Positions 42,831 to 51,460 of a stretch of 64,000 nt of DNA are shown here, one piece after another. A program made the translations under genes and the position numbers. Source of the stretch: Limimaricola sp. (lineage in GTDB: Bacteria > Pseudomonadota > Alphaproteobacteria > Rhodobacterales > Rhodobacteraceae); NCBI RefSeq assembly GCF_016125575.1, contig NZ_WGLM01000006.1, forward strand, positions 230,140-294,139, written 5' to 3'. Positions within the stretch are counted from its first letter, which is position 1. Each line of letters starts with the position of its first letter. The notes below the pieces were generated by a model. That model did not search any database. It was not told where the DNA came from and was given only the letters and a program-made list of their open reading frames with translations.

Positions 42831-43313
42831 TCAACCGCTTGTCGCCTTAGGTGCCACCCCCGCTGGCGCGACCCAGCCCGGATCCTTGGCAACCAGTTCG
42901 ACGGTATTGCCGTCGGGATCGAAGGTGAAGACACCGCGCCAGCCCACCCAATCGAATGTCTCGACATGGTATTCCAGGCCGCGCGTCTCATACCACGCGA
43001 TGACGGCCGCCTGCTCGTCCCAGGGCAGGCTGAGCGCGAGGTGATGCAACGACGAGCCCGGACCGGTCGCGGGCGGCACCTCGCCTGCCCGCGTCCGGCC
43101 CGCGGCCTCGATGTCGTAACGAAACAGCGCCAGCACCGAGGTATGGCCGCCAAAGCCCTCGGCGATGCGAAGGAACACGATGCGGCCGTTACCCGGATCG
43201 TTGAGCGGTTCAAGCCCGATGACATCGCGATAGAAGGCGACCATCGCGTCAAGATTGATGCACCGGATGGCGATTTCGCCAAGGGCGCGGACAGTGAAAC
43301 CACGTTGATCCAT
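42831..43313 (-). CDS. VOC-family (glyoxalase/dioxygenase fold) protein
   Basis: 160 residues. Typical VOC start: MDQRGFTVRALGEIAIRCIN, then FYRDVIGLEPL, LHHLALSLPWDEQ and the closing FTFDPDGNTVELVA with metal ligands His (AIRC region), His (LHHLALS) and Glu (NTVELV). The fold covers glyoxalases, extradiol dioxygenases and fosfomycin-resistance enzymes; substrate unknown. Two ATGs are possible (43316 and 43313); I chose 43313 because GGGAG is then seven bases away. Last gene of the LysR-associated run, 44 bases after the DUF4386 gene. Confidence 0.82.
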   Translation of the reverse strand: MDQRGFTVRALGEIAIRCINLDAMVAFYRDVIGLEPLNDPGNGRIVFLRIAEGFGGHTSVLALFRYDIEAAGRTRAGEVPPATGPGSSLHHLALSLPWDEQAAVIAWYETRGLEYHVETFDWVGWRGVFTFDPDGNTVELVAKDPGWVAPAGVAPKATSG

Positions 43314-43357
43314 CATGATTCTCCCGTTTGCATTCCGTCGGATCGGGTCCGGTGCCG

Positions 43358-44080
43358 TCAGGCCCGGCGACGACGCCACCTGCCAAACACGCCGCCGATC
43401 TTACCTGCGGACAACAGCCACAGGCAAAAGGCGGTTTCGGTGGTCGCAGTCAACCCATAGGCGGGGGCGAAGGCGGGCCGCAGATCCGGGGCGAAGAACC
43501 GCAGCGCGCTGCCGACAAGGTAAACGACGCCCGCCGCGGCAATCCCGGCACCGAAGGCCCTGTTGATGAACGGCGCACGCCAGATCAGCGCGCCGGTCAT
43601 CAGGCTGTTGAGGCCGAAGAACACCAGGCCAAGATCGTAGCCATGACCATGCAGGTTGAGAAACAGCGCGCTGATCGCCGCGGCCTGCCCGGAGGCAAAC
43701 GCCGCGATATCCTGCCCGCCGGTCAGCAAGAGCACCGCCGCCTGCAGGTTAATCAGGCTGGCTGCGATGATCACCGACTGGACAAGCCGAAAGACCATGG
43801 CCGCCAGCGCCAAAGTGGGAGCAACCGGGCGGAACAGCACGAACAGCAGGACGGCAAGCCCGGCATCGGCCAGCGCCATGACCAGATCGAAGGCGATGGA
43901 CAGCCGGAACCGTCCAAGCGACGCCAGGATCGCCTCGGCCGTGCCGGCGGCATCCCCGAGGTTGATCAGCGGGCCGCGCAACGCCACTTCGGCGCTGATC
44001 CCGCACAGGATGATGATGAGATAAAGCAGCCCGGCGGCGCGGGCGACGGTGCGTTCGGTATCCTTGCGTTGCAGGTGCAT
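43358..44080 (-). CDS. DUF4386 integral membrane protein
   Basis: 240 residues with about six hydrophobic segments. The N-terminal RKDTERTVARAAGLLYLIII, with the short amphipathic lead then G-L-L-Y, and the central HGYDLGLVFFGLNSLMTGALI are typical of DUF4386. The family has no established activity. AAAGGA before ATG 44080. It follows the alpha/beta hydrolase gene after 27 bases and precedes the VOC gene, so it belongs to the run of redox/stress genes on this strand. Confidence 0.82.
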   Translation of the reverse strand: MHLQRKDTERTVARAAGLLYLIIILCGISAEVALRGPLINLGDAAGTAEAILASLGRFRLSIAFDLVMALADAGLAVLLFVLFRPVAPTLALAAMVFRLVQSVIIAASLINLQAAVLLLTGGQDIAAFASGQAAAISALFLNLHGHGYDLGLVFFGLNSLMTGALIWRAPFINRAFGAGIAAAGVVYLVGSALRFFAPDLRPAFAPAYGLTATTETAFCLWLLSAGKIGGVFGRWRRRRA

Positions 44081-44107
44081 GGGCCTGGTCCTTTCAGCAA
44101 TGCCGGG

Positions 44108-44959
44108 TCAGTCGCGCAGGAAGGCGATGACGGTTTGGGTGAACAGCGGGGTCAGCGGGGCGGCGAGGTGATCGGCCCCGGGGATCGGGACGAACGTGAA
44201 ATCGTCGAGGACCGTGCCCAGCCGCGCGACGTTTTCGCGCTCTGGATCGTCGCCCCCCGCAAGCCCCAGCACAGGAACATCAATCGCGAAAAGCTCGGCG
44301 GCGGTCAGCCCGATCAACGCGTGCATCCCGCCTGCTGCCGCCGCCAACGGGGCGGCATCCTGGCCGGGCGAAATGCCATGATCGGTCAACATGGCGAAAC
44401 CAGCCAGCATGTCGGCCTCGGTTGTTCCGGCCGGGTCCGGGGCCATCGCCGCCATGAAATCGCCAAAGGTCGCGGCATCGCCCAAAGCCGCGGAGATGGC
44501 GCCGTAGGTCTGCACCTCGGCCTCGCTCGACCAGCCGGACCCGCCGACGACAAGCGAGCGGACGCGCTCGGGATGCGTCACGGCCAGTTTCAGCGCGGTT
44601 TCGGCACCCATCGAGTAGCCGACGACATGCGCCGCCGCGACACCGCGCGCATCCATGAGGCGGATCACGTCCTCGACCAGCGGCATGCCGTAGGCCCCTG
44701 CATCCAGCGGCTTGCCGCTGGCACCGTGGCCGCGGGCATCGAAGCTGATGGTGCGAAAGCCATCGAGCGGCATCAGCCCGCTGCTTTTCCACAGCGTCGA
44801 CGACCCGGCGAAGGCGTGCAGCAGGATGACCGTGGGCCCGGCCCCTTCGTCGGTGAAATGCAGCGCAACGCCGTCGGAGACAATGATGCCGTCTTCGGCG
44901 CGCGTGGTCAGCGGCAGGGCGTAAAGCGCCGCGGCGGCAAGGAGGAAAATCGGTTTCAT
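44108..44959 (-). CDS. Secreted alpha/beta-fold hydrolase
   Basis: 283 residues. A signal peptide (MKPIFLLAAAALYALPLTTRA) precedes an alpha/beta hydrolase with GPTVILLHAFAGSS (oxyanion-hole region), the nucleophile elbow HVVGYSMGAETAL (Ser), a late GADHLAAPL (His) and an Asp in the GDDPERENV turn. Ester or lactone hydrolysis in the periplasm is likely; the substrate is not deducible. Its ATG at 44959 overlaps the TGA of the EamA gene (ATGA), showing translational coupling. Confidence 0.85.
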   Translation of the reverse strand: MKPIFLLAAAALYALPLTTRAEDGIIVSDGVALHFTDEGAGPTVILLHAFAGSSTLWKSSGLMPLDGFRTISFDARGHGASGKPLDAGAYGMPLVEDVIRLMDARGVAAAHVVGYSMGAETALKLAVTHPERVRSLVVGGSGWSSEAEVQTYGAISAALGDAATFGDFMAAMAPDPAGTTEADMLAGFAMLTDHGISPGQDAAPLAAAAGGMHALIGLTAAELFAIDVPVLGLAGGDDPERENVARLGTVLDDFTFVPIPGADHLAAPLTPLFTQTVIAFLRD

Positions 44960-45834
44960 GGTAATACCTTTCTGTTTCTGAAACGTTGGGGGAAATTGGC
45001 GGCCTGGCCGAGCCAGACCGAGGCGAGAAGAATGGCTGCGCCGAATGACTGTTGTGGCGTCAGGGCCTGATCCAGCCAGAGCCAGCCAAGCAGGACCGCG
45101 GTCAGCGGGCTCATCAGGCCCAGCATCGAGACCGCACCCGGCTCAATCCGGGCGACACCGCGAAACCAGAGCCAGTAGGTCGCAGCCGCGCCGATCAGTC
45201 CCAGCCAGGCAAGTCCCGCCAGGTTGACAGCGGTCAGGGCCGGCAGTGCCGGTTCGAAGACGAGGGCCGCGGGCAACAGCAGCAGGCCCCCTGCCGTCAA
45301 TTGCCAGGCGGTAAAGGTCAGCGCCGGAACCGGGGGCTGCCATCTGCGAGACAGCACCGTGCCCAGCGCCATCGACACCGCACCGCCAAAGCCGGCCGCG
45401 ATGCCGACCGGATCAAGCGCTGCGCCGGGGCCAAGGACCAGCAGCGCCACCCCGCCGATGCCCGCAAGCGCGGCCAGGACCGCGGCCGGGCGGATGCCGG
45501 TCCCCAGCAGGACCCGCGACAGGCCCAGCACCATCAACGTCTGCGTCGCGCCCAGCGTGGCCGCGACACCGCCCGGAAGTCGGTAGGCCGCGACGAACAA
45601 CAGCGACCAGAAGATCGCGAAATTGAGCGCGCCAAGCAGGAAGACGCGGCCGATCCATTCCCGCGGGGGCAGCATGCGGGTGACGGCCAGCAGCAGCAGC
45701 CCCGCCGGCAACGCCCTGAGAGCCGCCAGCGTGATCGGATGGCCCGCGGGCAGCGCCTGGGTCGTGACAAGATAGGTGCTGCCCCAGACCGCCGGGGCGA
45801 GCGCGGTGAGAAGAATATCGGTGGTGCGTGACAT
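44956..45834 (-). CDS. EamA/DMT-family transporter
   Basis: 292 residues with ten hydrophobic helices in two repeats, each with EamA pattern: APAVWGSTYLVTTQALPAG at the start and later WLGLIGAAATYWLWFRGVARIEPGAVSMLGLMSPL, which marks the second EamA domain. DMT transporters export amino acids or other metabolites and drugs. AGGAGAG precedes ATG 45834. It lies 21 bases after the 49-codon mini-gene and is coupled to the hydrolase gene downstream, so it is part of a 7-gene run starting at wrbA. Confidence 0.86.
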   Translation of the reverse strand: MSRTTDILLTALAPAVWGSTYLVTTQALPAGHPITLAALRALPAGLLLLAVTRMLPPREWIGRVFLLGALNFAIFWSLLFVAAYRLPGGVAATLGATQTLMVLGLSRVLLGTGIRPAAVLAALAGIGGVALLVLGPGAALDPVGIAAGFGGAVSMALGTVLSRRWQPPVPALTFTAWQLTAGGLLLLPAALVFEPALPALTAVNLAGLAWLGLIGAAATYWLWFRGVARIEPGAVSMLGLMSPLTAVLLGWLWLDQALTPQQSFGAAILLASVWLGQAANFPQRFRNRKVLP

Positions 45835-45855
45835 CGCTGGCTCTCCTGTCGTGGC

Positions 45856-46005
45856 TCACCAGAGCGGATCGAACGGATTGCGCGGGTGTTTCGGCCAGGG
45901 CTCGAGGCCGATATCGCGCAACAGGTGGGGCGTCAGGTCGTGGGGGATGGCGCGGGGAATGTGGCGGCGGTGCCGGACACCGATGCGGGGGAACGGGAAG
46001 ATCAT
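45856..46005 (-). CDS. DUF1127-like mini-protein (49 aa)
   Basis: 49 codons from ATG 46005 to TGA 45856. Start MIFPFPRIGVRHRRHIPR, then HDLTPHLLRDIGLEPWPKH; the L-R-D-I-G-L core is the hallmark of DUF1127/YjiS mini-proteins, which are arginine-rich and in alphaproteobacteria tune phosphate, carbon and stress responses, partly by RNA or protein binding. AAAGGAG is perfectly placed before the ATG. It sits between the DsbA-like gene (12 bases upstream) and the EamA gene (21 bases downstream), so it is almost certainly in the same transcript. The frame is short and easily missed. Confidence 0.72.
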   Translation of the reverse strand: MIFPFPRIGVRHRRHIPRAIPHDLTPHLLRDIGLEPWPKHPRNPFDPLW

Positions 46006-46017
46006 GCGGGTCTCCTT

Positions 46018-46656
46018 TCAGGTGACGAGGCGACGGACGGCGCGCAGTTGCGCGGCCAGGGCGTCGCGCGGACCGTTGACAAGGCGGGTGCCTGTCTCGC
46101 GGATGATGAGGGTCGGGATGGAGCGGACCTGGTGCGCGCTGGCGTGGCGACGGTCGGCCTGAACGGCGCGCGCGGTGGCCGGATCGTCGAACAGGTCGGC
46201 GAAGGCGGCCGCCTCGAAGCCGAGCTCGCACGCGGCGTCAAGCACCGTGGCCGGATCGGCGACGTTGCGCGCCTCGGTCAGGTGCGCCTTCTGGAGGCGG
46301 TCGAACATGTCCCAATGGGCGGCCTGCCCGCCAAGCCGTTCGGCGGCCTTGCACCCCAGCGCGGCGGTCATGCCATGCGGGTAATCGAAGGGGGCCGTGC
46401 GCATGGCTTCGATATCGACGCGCTCTGGCCGGTCGCTGGCCTGCCGGCAGGCGGCCCAATGGCCCAGAATGGCCTCGCGGGCCTGTTCGGGCGTGCCCCA
46501 GCGCGCGGCCATCTCGGCCGGGCTGTCCTGCAACACGAACGTGCGATGCCGGATGTCGAGGCGGAACTCTTCGACCAGGCTGCGCATCCGCGACGAGATG
46601 TTGAAGCACCAGCAACAGACCACGTCGTGGAAGAAATCGATGGTCAGCGGGGCCAT
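46018..46656 (-). CDS. DsbA/FrnE-like thioredoxin-fold oxidoreductase
   Basis: 212 residues, no signal peptide, so cytoplasmic. The active site is CCWC (Cys14 and Cys17, FFHDVVCCWCFNI), like the C-P-W-C of FrnE-type DsbA proteins but with cysteine at the second position. The insertion domain (AREAILGHWAACRQ...LGCKAAERLGG) and the cis-proline region (VRSIPTLIIRE) are typical. It likely reduces or isomerises disulfides, or conjugates glutathione. Its ATG overlaps the WrbA stop (TGATG), so the two redox proteins are co-translated. Confidence 0.86.
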   Translation of the reverse strand: MAPLTIDFFHDVVCCWCFNISSRMRSLVEEFRLDIRHRTFVLQDSPAEMAARWGTPEQAREAILGHWAACRQASDRPERVDIEAMRTAPFDYPHGMTAALGCKAAERLGGQAAHWDMFDRLQKAHLTEARNVADPATVLDAACELGFEAAAFADLFDDPATARAVQADRRHASAHQVRSIPTLIIRETGTRLVNGPRDALAAQLRAVRRLVT

Positions 46657-47279
46657 CACGCGGCCTCCTCGGCAAAGGCTGCCCCGGCAAGCCGCGCCGC
46701 CAGCCGCGCCACGTGCGCGCCCTGGAAACGCGCACCGGCAAGGTCGGTCTCGGTGGGCGCGCGGGACCCGTCGGCGCCGGCGATCGTGCCTGCCCCATAG
46801 GGCGCACCGCCAACAATGCCCTCGGCCGTCGTCTGGCCCGCGAAGGTATAGGGCATGCCCACGATGAGCATCCCGAAGTGCTGAAGCGGGATCTGGGTGG
46901 ACAGGAGCGTCGCCTCGTGCCCGCCATGCTGCGAGCCGGTCGAGGCGAAGACGGCGGCGAGCTTGCCCACCAGCGCATTGCGCGCCCAAAGCCCGCCCGC
47001 CTGGTCGAGGAACGACTTCACCTGCCCGGCCATCATGCCGAAAAGCGTCGGCGTACCGAAGATGATGGCGTCGTAGGCCTCAAGGTCGGCCGGCGCGGCA
47101 AGGGGCGTGTCGTCGCGGATGAACCCGGCCTTTTGCCGGATCTCCTCGGGCACGGTCTCGGGAATGCGGCGCAGGTCGACATGGGTGCCGGGCACGCTGC
47201 AGGCCCCCTCGGCCTCGGCCTGCGCAAGGGCGCGGACATGGCCGTAGCTGGAATAGTAAAGAACAAGAACGCGGGTCAT
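46656..47279 (-). CDS. wrbA: NAD(P)H:quinone oxidoreductase WrbA
   Basis: 207 residues of the flavodoxin-like WrbA family. FMN contacts are visible in VLYYSSYGHVRALAQAEAEG, PTLFGMMAGQVKSFLDQAGGLW and ASTGSQHGGHEATLLS. WrbA carries out two-electron reduction of quinones, protecting against redox cycling. The start at 47279 (MTRVLVLYYSS) has AGAGGA ahead; the upstream in-frame extension is not family-like. A 7-bp palindrome with 11-base spacer lies 81 bases before the ATG, next to the stop of the lysR gene, and may be where that regulator acts. Confidence 0.93.
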   Translation of the reverse strand: MTRVLVLYYSSYGHVRALAQAEAEGACSVPGTHVDLRRIPETVPEEIRQKAGFIRDDTPLAAPADLEAYDAIIFGTPTLFGMMAGQVKSFLDQAGGLWARNALVGKLAAVFASTGSQHGGHEATLLSTQIPLQHFGMLIVGMPYTFAGQTTAEGIVGGAPYGAGTIAGADGSRAPTETDLAGARFQGAHVARLAARLAGAAFAEEAA

Positions 47280-47359
47280 GGGATCCTCTCGGGCTGTCGT
47301 TTCGATGCCTGAAAAGATCGGGGATGCGGCCGGCCGGAATAACCGGCCCGCTGTCACTT

Positions 47360-47384
47360 CATTCTTTACGCCTGTTGAAGAATG
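47360..47384. promoter_or_regulatory. T-N11-A palindrome, candidate LysR operator upstream of wrbA
   Basis: CATTCTT (47360-47366), 11 bases, AAGAATG (47378-47384): perfect 7-bp arms with the T-N11-A rule of LysR-type sites. It starts right after the lysR stop codon and 81 bases before wrbA, where activation would be expected. Confidence 0.5.
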
Positions 47385-48272
47385 TCAGGGCCGCAGCGCC
47401 CGGCGCAGGTGGTCGAGGAAAGCCGTGACTTTGGCGTCCATGGCCAGCCGCGAGGCGGTGACGGCGAAGATCTCGGGCGCGGGAAGCTCCCAGTCGGGCA
47501 GGACGCGGACCAGTTCGCCACGCGCCTCGGGGCCGTTCGACACGAAATCCGGCAAGGTGCCGATGCCCTGACCGGCGATCAGAAGATCGCGCAGCACCAG
47601 GCTGTTGCCGACCCGCACCGGCGGGTCGAGGTCGATGGTGATCGAACCCGCGGGGCCGTGCAGGTCCCAGGTGGTCAGGTGCGCAGCCAGCAGGAAGCCA
47701 ATGACCCGGTGCTGCGCTATGTCCTGCGGCACCTGCGGAACGCCGGCCCTTTCAAGATAGGCGGGTGCTGCGAAGATGCGTTGCCGCATCGTTCCGATCT
47801 TGCGCGCAACCAGCGCCGAATCCGGCATGGCCGCGCGGATGCGGATCGAAACGTCGAAGCCGCCCTCGACCATGTCGACCACCCTGTCGTCCAGCGACAG
47901 CGTGACCCGCAGATCGGGATAGCTGTCCAGAAACCCCGGCAGGATCGGCGCGATCACCGTCTGCCCGAACGAGCTCGACGCGTTGATCTTCAGATGGCCT
48001 CGCACCGCGCCGGCCCCATCGCGAATGCGCGTTTCGACCTGGACCACGGCATCGAGGATGCCGGTCGCCTCGTCATAGTAAAGCTGTCCGGCATCGGTAA
48101 TCGACATGGACCGGGTCGTGCGGGTCAGCAGCGTGGTGCCAAGGCTTTCTTCAAGCAGCCGGATCTCGCGGCTCAGCAGAGCGGGCGAAACGCCCAAATC
48201 CTTCGCCGCCCGCGCGAAGCTGCCGCGCTCGACGATGCGGCGGAAGGCATGCATGACGGAAAGCTTGTCCAT
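47385..48272 (-). CDS. LysR-family transcriptional regulator
   Basis: 295 residues. The N-terminal winged helix is MHAFRRIVERGSFARAAKDLGVSPALLSREIRLLEESLGTTLL, then MSITDAGQLYY, and a periplasmic-binding-like effector domain (residues ~90-295) beginning VRGHLKINASSSFGQTVI. This matches the subgroup often beside quinone reductases and glutathione-related enzymes. The downstream genes (wrbA, DsbA-like and the rest) are on the same strand 105 bases away, with a T-N11-A palindrome in the gap. ATG 48272. Effector unknown; oxidants or quinones are a reasonable guess from context only. Confidence 0.9.
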   Translation of the reverse strand: MDKLSVMHAFRRIVERGSFARAAKDLGVSPALLSREIRLLEESLGTTLLTRTTRSMSITDAGQLYYDEATGILDAVVQVETRIRDGAGAVRGHLKINASSSFGQTVIAPILPGFLDSYPDLRVTLSLDDRVVDMVEGGFDVSIRIRAAMPDSALVARKIGTMRQRIFAAPAYLERAGVPQVPQDIAQHRVIGFLLAAHLTTWDLHGPAGSITIDLDPPVRVGNSLVLRDLLIAGQGIGTLPDFVSNGPEARGELVRVLPDWELPAPEIFAVTASRLAMDAKVTAFLDHLRRALRP

Positions 48273-48691
48273 GGCCGAAGGTTATCACGCAAATTCTGCC
48301 TTCGGCATATCCTTGAGCCAACCATCCGGGCGGTTGGTCGATGCCACAAGCGACCTCGCAAACATGGTGCCAATCAGCGAGAAGCTCCTCGTCTGCGTCA
48401 AGGATTTCGCAACCCGCTGAATCATTTATAATTTTTATAGATTTCTGATGGATGTCATCGCCATCTCCTGACGCCGCGATTCAAACTCCGACGCCCCCGC
48501 AGGTCCTCGTTTTAACGAGCTTGATCCGTCGCCGGCATTGGGGTCCGGACTGAACTGCGCCCCTGATGCACCAGCGGACCTGATTGCCGCCGGCTTTCGC
48601 CCAGATTACAGAATTGTATGCTGGCAGAGACCTTTGTGTCAGACCGTCCGCTTAGCGGTCGTCAGACCTGTCCGACAGCCGAAAGCGTGCC
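48273..48691. other. 419-base divergent intergenic region
   Basis: Between lysR and the response-regulator gene. It has an AT-rich patch near 48420-48450 (possible promoter for lysR or for a small RNA), a hairpin CTCGTT-TT-AACGAG (48506-48519) and ACAGAATTGT (48608-48617) shortly before the regulator gene. No coding frame is supported. Confidence 0.55.
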
Positions 48692-49369
48692 ATGCGTATC
48701 TTGTTAATCGAGGATGACAACTCTGCAGCCACCTACGTTGTGCGCGGCCTGGCCGAGAATGGCCATGTCTGCGACGTGCTTGCCGATGGTACGGACGGCC
48801 TGTTTCAAGCCACACGCGAGAAATATGATGCCGTCGTGGTGGACCGGATGATACCCGGTTTGGACGGTCTGTCGCTGGTGCGCGCGCTGCGGGCTGCGGG
48901 ACGCAAGATGCCGGTGATCTTCCTGACAGCATTGGGCGGCATAGATGACCGGGTCGAGGGGCTGGAGGCGGGCGCGGATGATTACCTGACAAAGCCTTTT
49001 GCCTTTGCCGAACTCTTGGCCCGCCTGAATGCGTTGGCCCGGCGCCCGCCGGTGCAGGAGGTCAAGACCTTCTTGAAGGTCTCCGATCTGGAACTCGACC
49101 TTCTGCGCCGGGAAGCGGCGCGTGCGGGCCAGAGGATCGACCTGCTGCCCAAGGAATTTACCCTGCTGGAAGTTCTGATGCGCAACGAAGGTCGGGTTGT
49201 CACCCGCACGATGTTGCTCGAGCAGGTATGGGATTTCCACTTCGACCCGAAGACGTCCGTGGTGGAAACTCACATAAGCCGGCTGCGTGCCAAGATCGAC
49301 AAGCCGTTCGACGAGGCGCTGCTGCACACCGTCAAGAACATGGGCTATTCGCTGCATGCGCCCCGGTGA
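48692..49369 (+). CDS. OmpR-family response regulator
   Basis: 225 residues. Receiver domain 1-120 with acidic pocket EDD (7-9), phosphoacceptor Asp51 (AVVVDRMIPGLDGL) and Lys in DDYLTKPFAFAELL. The C-terminal ~95 residues are the OmpR winged helix (LLPKEFTLLEVLMRNEGRVVTRTMLLEQVW, VVETHISRLRAKID). The sensor-kinase gene overlaps its last 14 bases, so the pair is coupled. It probably controls the following PepSY and ABC genes, since the pair and that operon share a similar ACA-N4-TGT element upstream. No strong Shine-Dalgarno. Confidence 0.93.
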   Translation: MRILLIEDDNSAATYVVRGLAENGHVCDVLADGTDGLFQATREKYDAVVVDRMIPGLDGLSLVRALRAAGRKMPVIFLTALGGIDDRVEGLEAGADDYLTKPFAFAELLARLNALARRPPVQEVKTFLKVSDLELDLLRREAARAGQRIDLLPKEFTLLEVLMRNEGRVVTRTMLLEQVWDFHFDPKTSVVETHISRLRAKIDKPFDEALLHTVKNMGYSLHAPR

Positions 49370-50750
49370 ACTCTGGCGGCATAGCTCGTTCCGGCTGGCG
49401 CTGGGCGTCACCTTTTTCATTCTTGCCACGCTGGCCGTTGTCGGCGCAGCAGGCTTCGGCGCGATGACAACGCAACTTGCCGCGCGGCAAGACGCCCGCG
49501 TGCGCGAGATATTCAACGTTTTCCAGCAGACACAGGCAAATGGCGGCCAGTCCGACCTGATCGAGGCGATCGGCATCCGCATCAAGGCCACGCCGTCGCG
49601 GTCTGCCGTCTACCTGCTGCGCGATCGGGCGGGAAAGGTGCTGGCGGGAAACATCGCCGATATTGCCTTGCCGCAGGGTTGGATCACGGTGCCGGCCGCC
49701 CGGCTGGGCGTGCCGACCGATTACCCCTTTCGGGTCTTCACCGGCCAGGTGGGCCCCTACAGCCTGACCATCGGGCTGACCAATGCCGATCTGGACGATC
49801 TGCGCGAGATTGTCCAAAGCGCGTTCGGCTGGGCAGCGCTGTTCGTCTTGCTGGCGACGCTGGTGGTGGGCAGCCTGCTGGCGGTGCGGGTGCAGCGCCG
49901 GCTGGCGCGCGCCGAGGCGGCGGTGGCCCGCGTGGCCCTTGGCGATCTGACCGCGCGATTGCCTGTCTCGGGCCACGGCGATGACCTTGACCGGATGTCG
50001 CAGGCGATCAATGCCAGTCTTGCGCGGCTGGAGGGGCTGGTCGAAGCGATGCGGCAGGTGAGTGCCGACATTGCGCATGACTTGCGCACACCGCTGAACC
50101 GGCTGCGCATCCACATCGAAGAGGCCGCACGCAAGTCCGAGGCCGGTAGCGACAGCTCGGAAGACCTTGCTGCCGCCCTCGCCCAGAGCGAGGCGATCGA
50201 CGGCACCTTCTCAGCGCTCCTGCGGATCGCCCAGATCGAGGCGGGCGCGCGGCGACAGAAATTCGCCCCCGTCGATCTGGCCGCCCTAATGACGAACGCC
50301 GCCGAGGTTTATGCCGACGTCGCCGAAGATGCCGGCCACAGCCTGCGCTGCGAGGCCATGACGCCGGCCTGGGTGCTGGGCGACAAGGAACTCTTGACCC
50401 AGTCAGTAGTCAACCTGATCGAGAACGCCATCCGCCATTGCCCGCCCGGCGCAACGATCCTTTGCGGGGTTCGAAGCGAGGGCGCGATGATCACGGCCTT
50501 TGTCGCAGATACTGGCCCGGGCATCCCCGAGGCAGAACGCGACAAGGTGCTGCGCCGCCTTTACCGTCTGGAAAAAAGCCGCACGACCGAAGGGTCCGGC
50601 CTTGGGCTGGCGCTGGTCAAGGCGGTGGCCGATCTGCACGACGCTTGCCTGCGCCTGTCGGATGCCGGGCCGGGGCTGCGCGTGTCATTAACGTTTCAGC
50701 GGACGGGCGGCGCGATCCCGCCTGCGGCACGCTCGGGCCAAGCATTGTAA
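49356..50750 (+). CDS. Membrane sensor histidine kinase
   Basis: 464 residues. Two membrane helices (about residues 14-36 and 150-175) flank a ~110-residue periplasmic sensor domain; a HAMP segment follows (RVQRRLARAEAAVARVALGD). The dimerisation domain holds the phosphoacceptor His in ADIAHDLRTPLNRL, and the ATPase domain has NLIENAIRHCPPG, DTGPGIPEAERDK and GSGLGLALVKAVADLH. The start is ATG 49356, inside the end of the regulator gene; the upstream in-frame portion is antisense to real family sequence. The signal is unknown. The periplasmic PepSY protein next door could be a co-sensor. Confidence 0.93.
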   Translation: MRPGELWRHSSFRLALGVTFFILATLAVVGAAGFGAMTTQLAARQDARVREIFNVFQQTQANGGQSDLIEAIGIRIKATPSRSAVYLLRDRAGKVLAGNIADIALPQGWITVPAARLGVPTDYPFRVFTGQVGPYSLTIGLTNADLDDLREIVQSAFGWAALFVLLATLVVGSLLAVRVQRRLARAEAAVARVALGDLTARLPVSGHGDDLDRMSQAINASLARLEGLVEAMRQVSADIAHDLRTPLNRLRIHIEEAARKSEAGSDSSEDLAAALAQSEAIDGTFSALLRIAQIEAGARRQKFAPVDLAALMTNAAEVYADVAEDAGHSLRCEAMTPAWVLGDKELLTQSVVNLIENAIRHCPPGATILCGVRSEGAMITAFVADTGPGIPEAERDKVLRRLYRLEKSRTTEGSGLGLALVKAVADLHDACLRLSDAGPGLRVSLTFQRTGGAIPPAARSGQAL

Positions 50751-50839
50751 TCTGGGCGACAGCACCCTGTAAGTCGGGCTCCCCATCTCGGTTTCATCGG
50801 CGCGCATCCTGCGGGCCGGATAAGAAACGGAGATAAAAC

Positions 50840-51286
50840 ATGACACATCAATCATCCCTTTTCGCCGCGGCCCTGCTGCTGACGGCCGTCGGCGGCACGG
50901 CGGCATTGGCGCAGACCGGCACCGTCGCCCCGACCGAGGCGCCGATGGCCGAGGCGCAGCCGTTTCTGGCCTCGCCCACCAGCCTTGGACAGGCCGTTGC
51001 CACGGCCGAAAACGCTGCCTCCGGCAAGGTCGCCAGCATCGAATACCAGGCCGGCGAAAGCGGCATGCCGGACATGATCATGGCCACTGTCGTCCAGTCC
51101 GACGGCACCGAGAAGATGGTCGCGATCAACCCCGCCGACGGCAAGGTGTTGTCTGTCCAGATGGCCTCTGCCGACCCGCAGGCCGGCGAAAACGCGGGGG
51201 AAAACGCCGGTGAGAACGGGGGCGAAGACGGGAGCGACAACGGGGGCGACAACGGCGCGCAGGACGGCGAAAACGCCAATAACTGA
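50840..51286 (+). CDS. Secreted PepSY-domain protein with Gly/Asn/Glu-rich repeat tail
   Basis: 148 residues: signal peptide (cut near ALAQTG), PepSY-like domain (SLGQAVATAENAASGKVASIEYQ and VAINPADGKVLSVQM, residues ~45-110) and a low-complexity tail in which GENAGENAGENGG and DNGGDNGAQDGEN repeat. PepSY domains bind or inhibit periplasmic peptidases and are often next to two-component genes, where they modulate the sensor. CGGAG precedes the ATG. A strong terminator follows directly, separating it from the ABC operon. Confidence 0.83.
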   Translation: MTHQSSLFAAALLLTAVGGTAALAQTGTVAPTEAPMAEAQPFLASPTSLGQAVATAENAASGKVASIEYQAGESGMPDMIMATVVQSDGTEKMVAINPADGKVLSVQMASADPQAGENAGENAGENGGEDGSDNGGDNGAQDGENANN

Positions 51287-51307
51287 CGCCGCCCTTCCCT
51301 GACACCA

Positions 51308-51342
51308 AAGGCGGCGCCCGACAGGCCGAGGCGCCGCCTTTT
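51308..51342 (+). terminator. Strong terminator after the PepSY gene
   Basis: AAGGCGGCGCC (51308-51318), 11-base loop, GGCGCCGCCTT (51330-51340) and T-run: an 11-bp perfect stem ending the two-component/PepSY transcript. Confidence 0.88.
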
Positions 51343-51460
51343 CGGGCCCGCGGCCCCACCTCACAAAACTGTAAATCCGCCGCAAGGCCGGTGCGGTCTG
51401 CGGCAGACAGACAGCGCGCAAAGCCCGGCATGCCCGGCCACCACAGCAAGGAGCCCAGCC

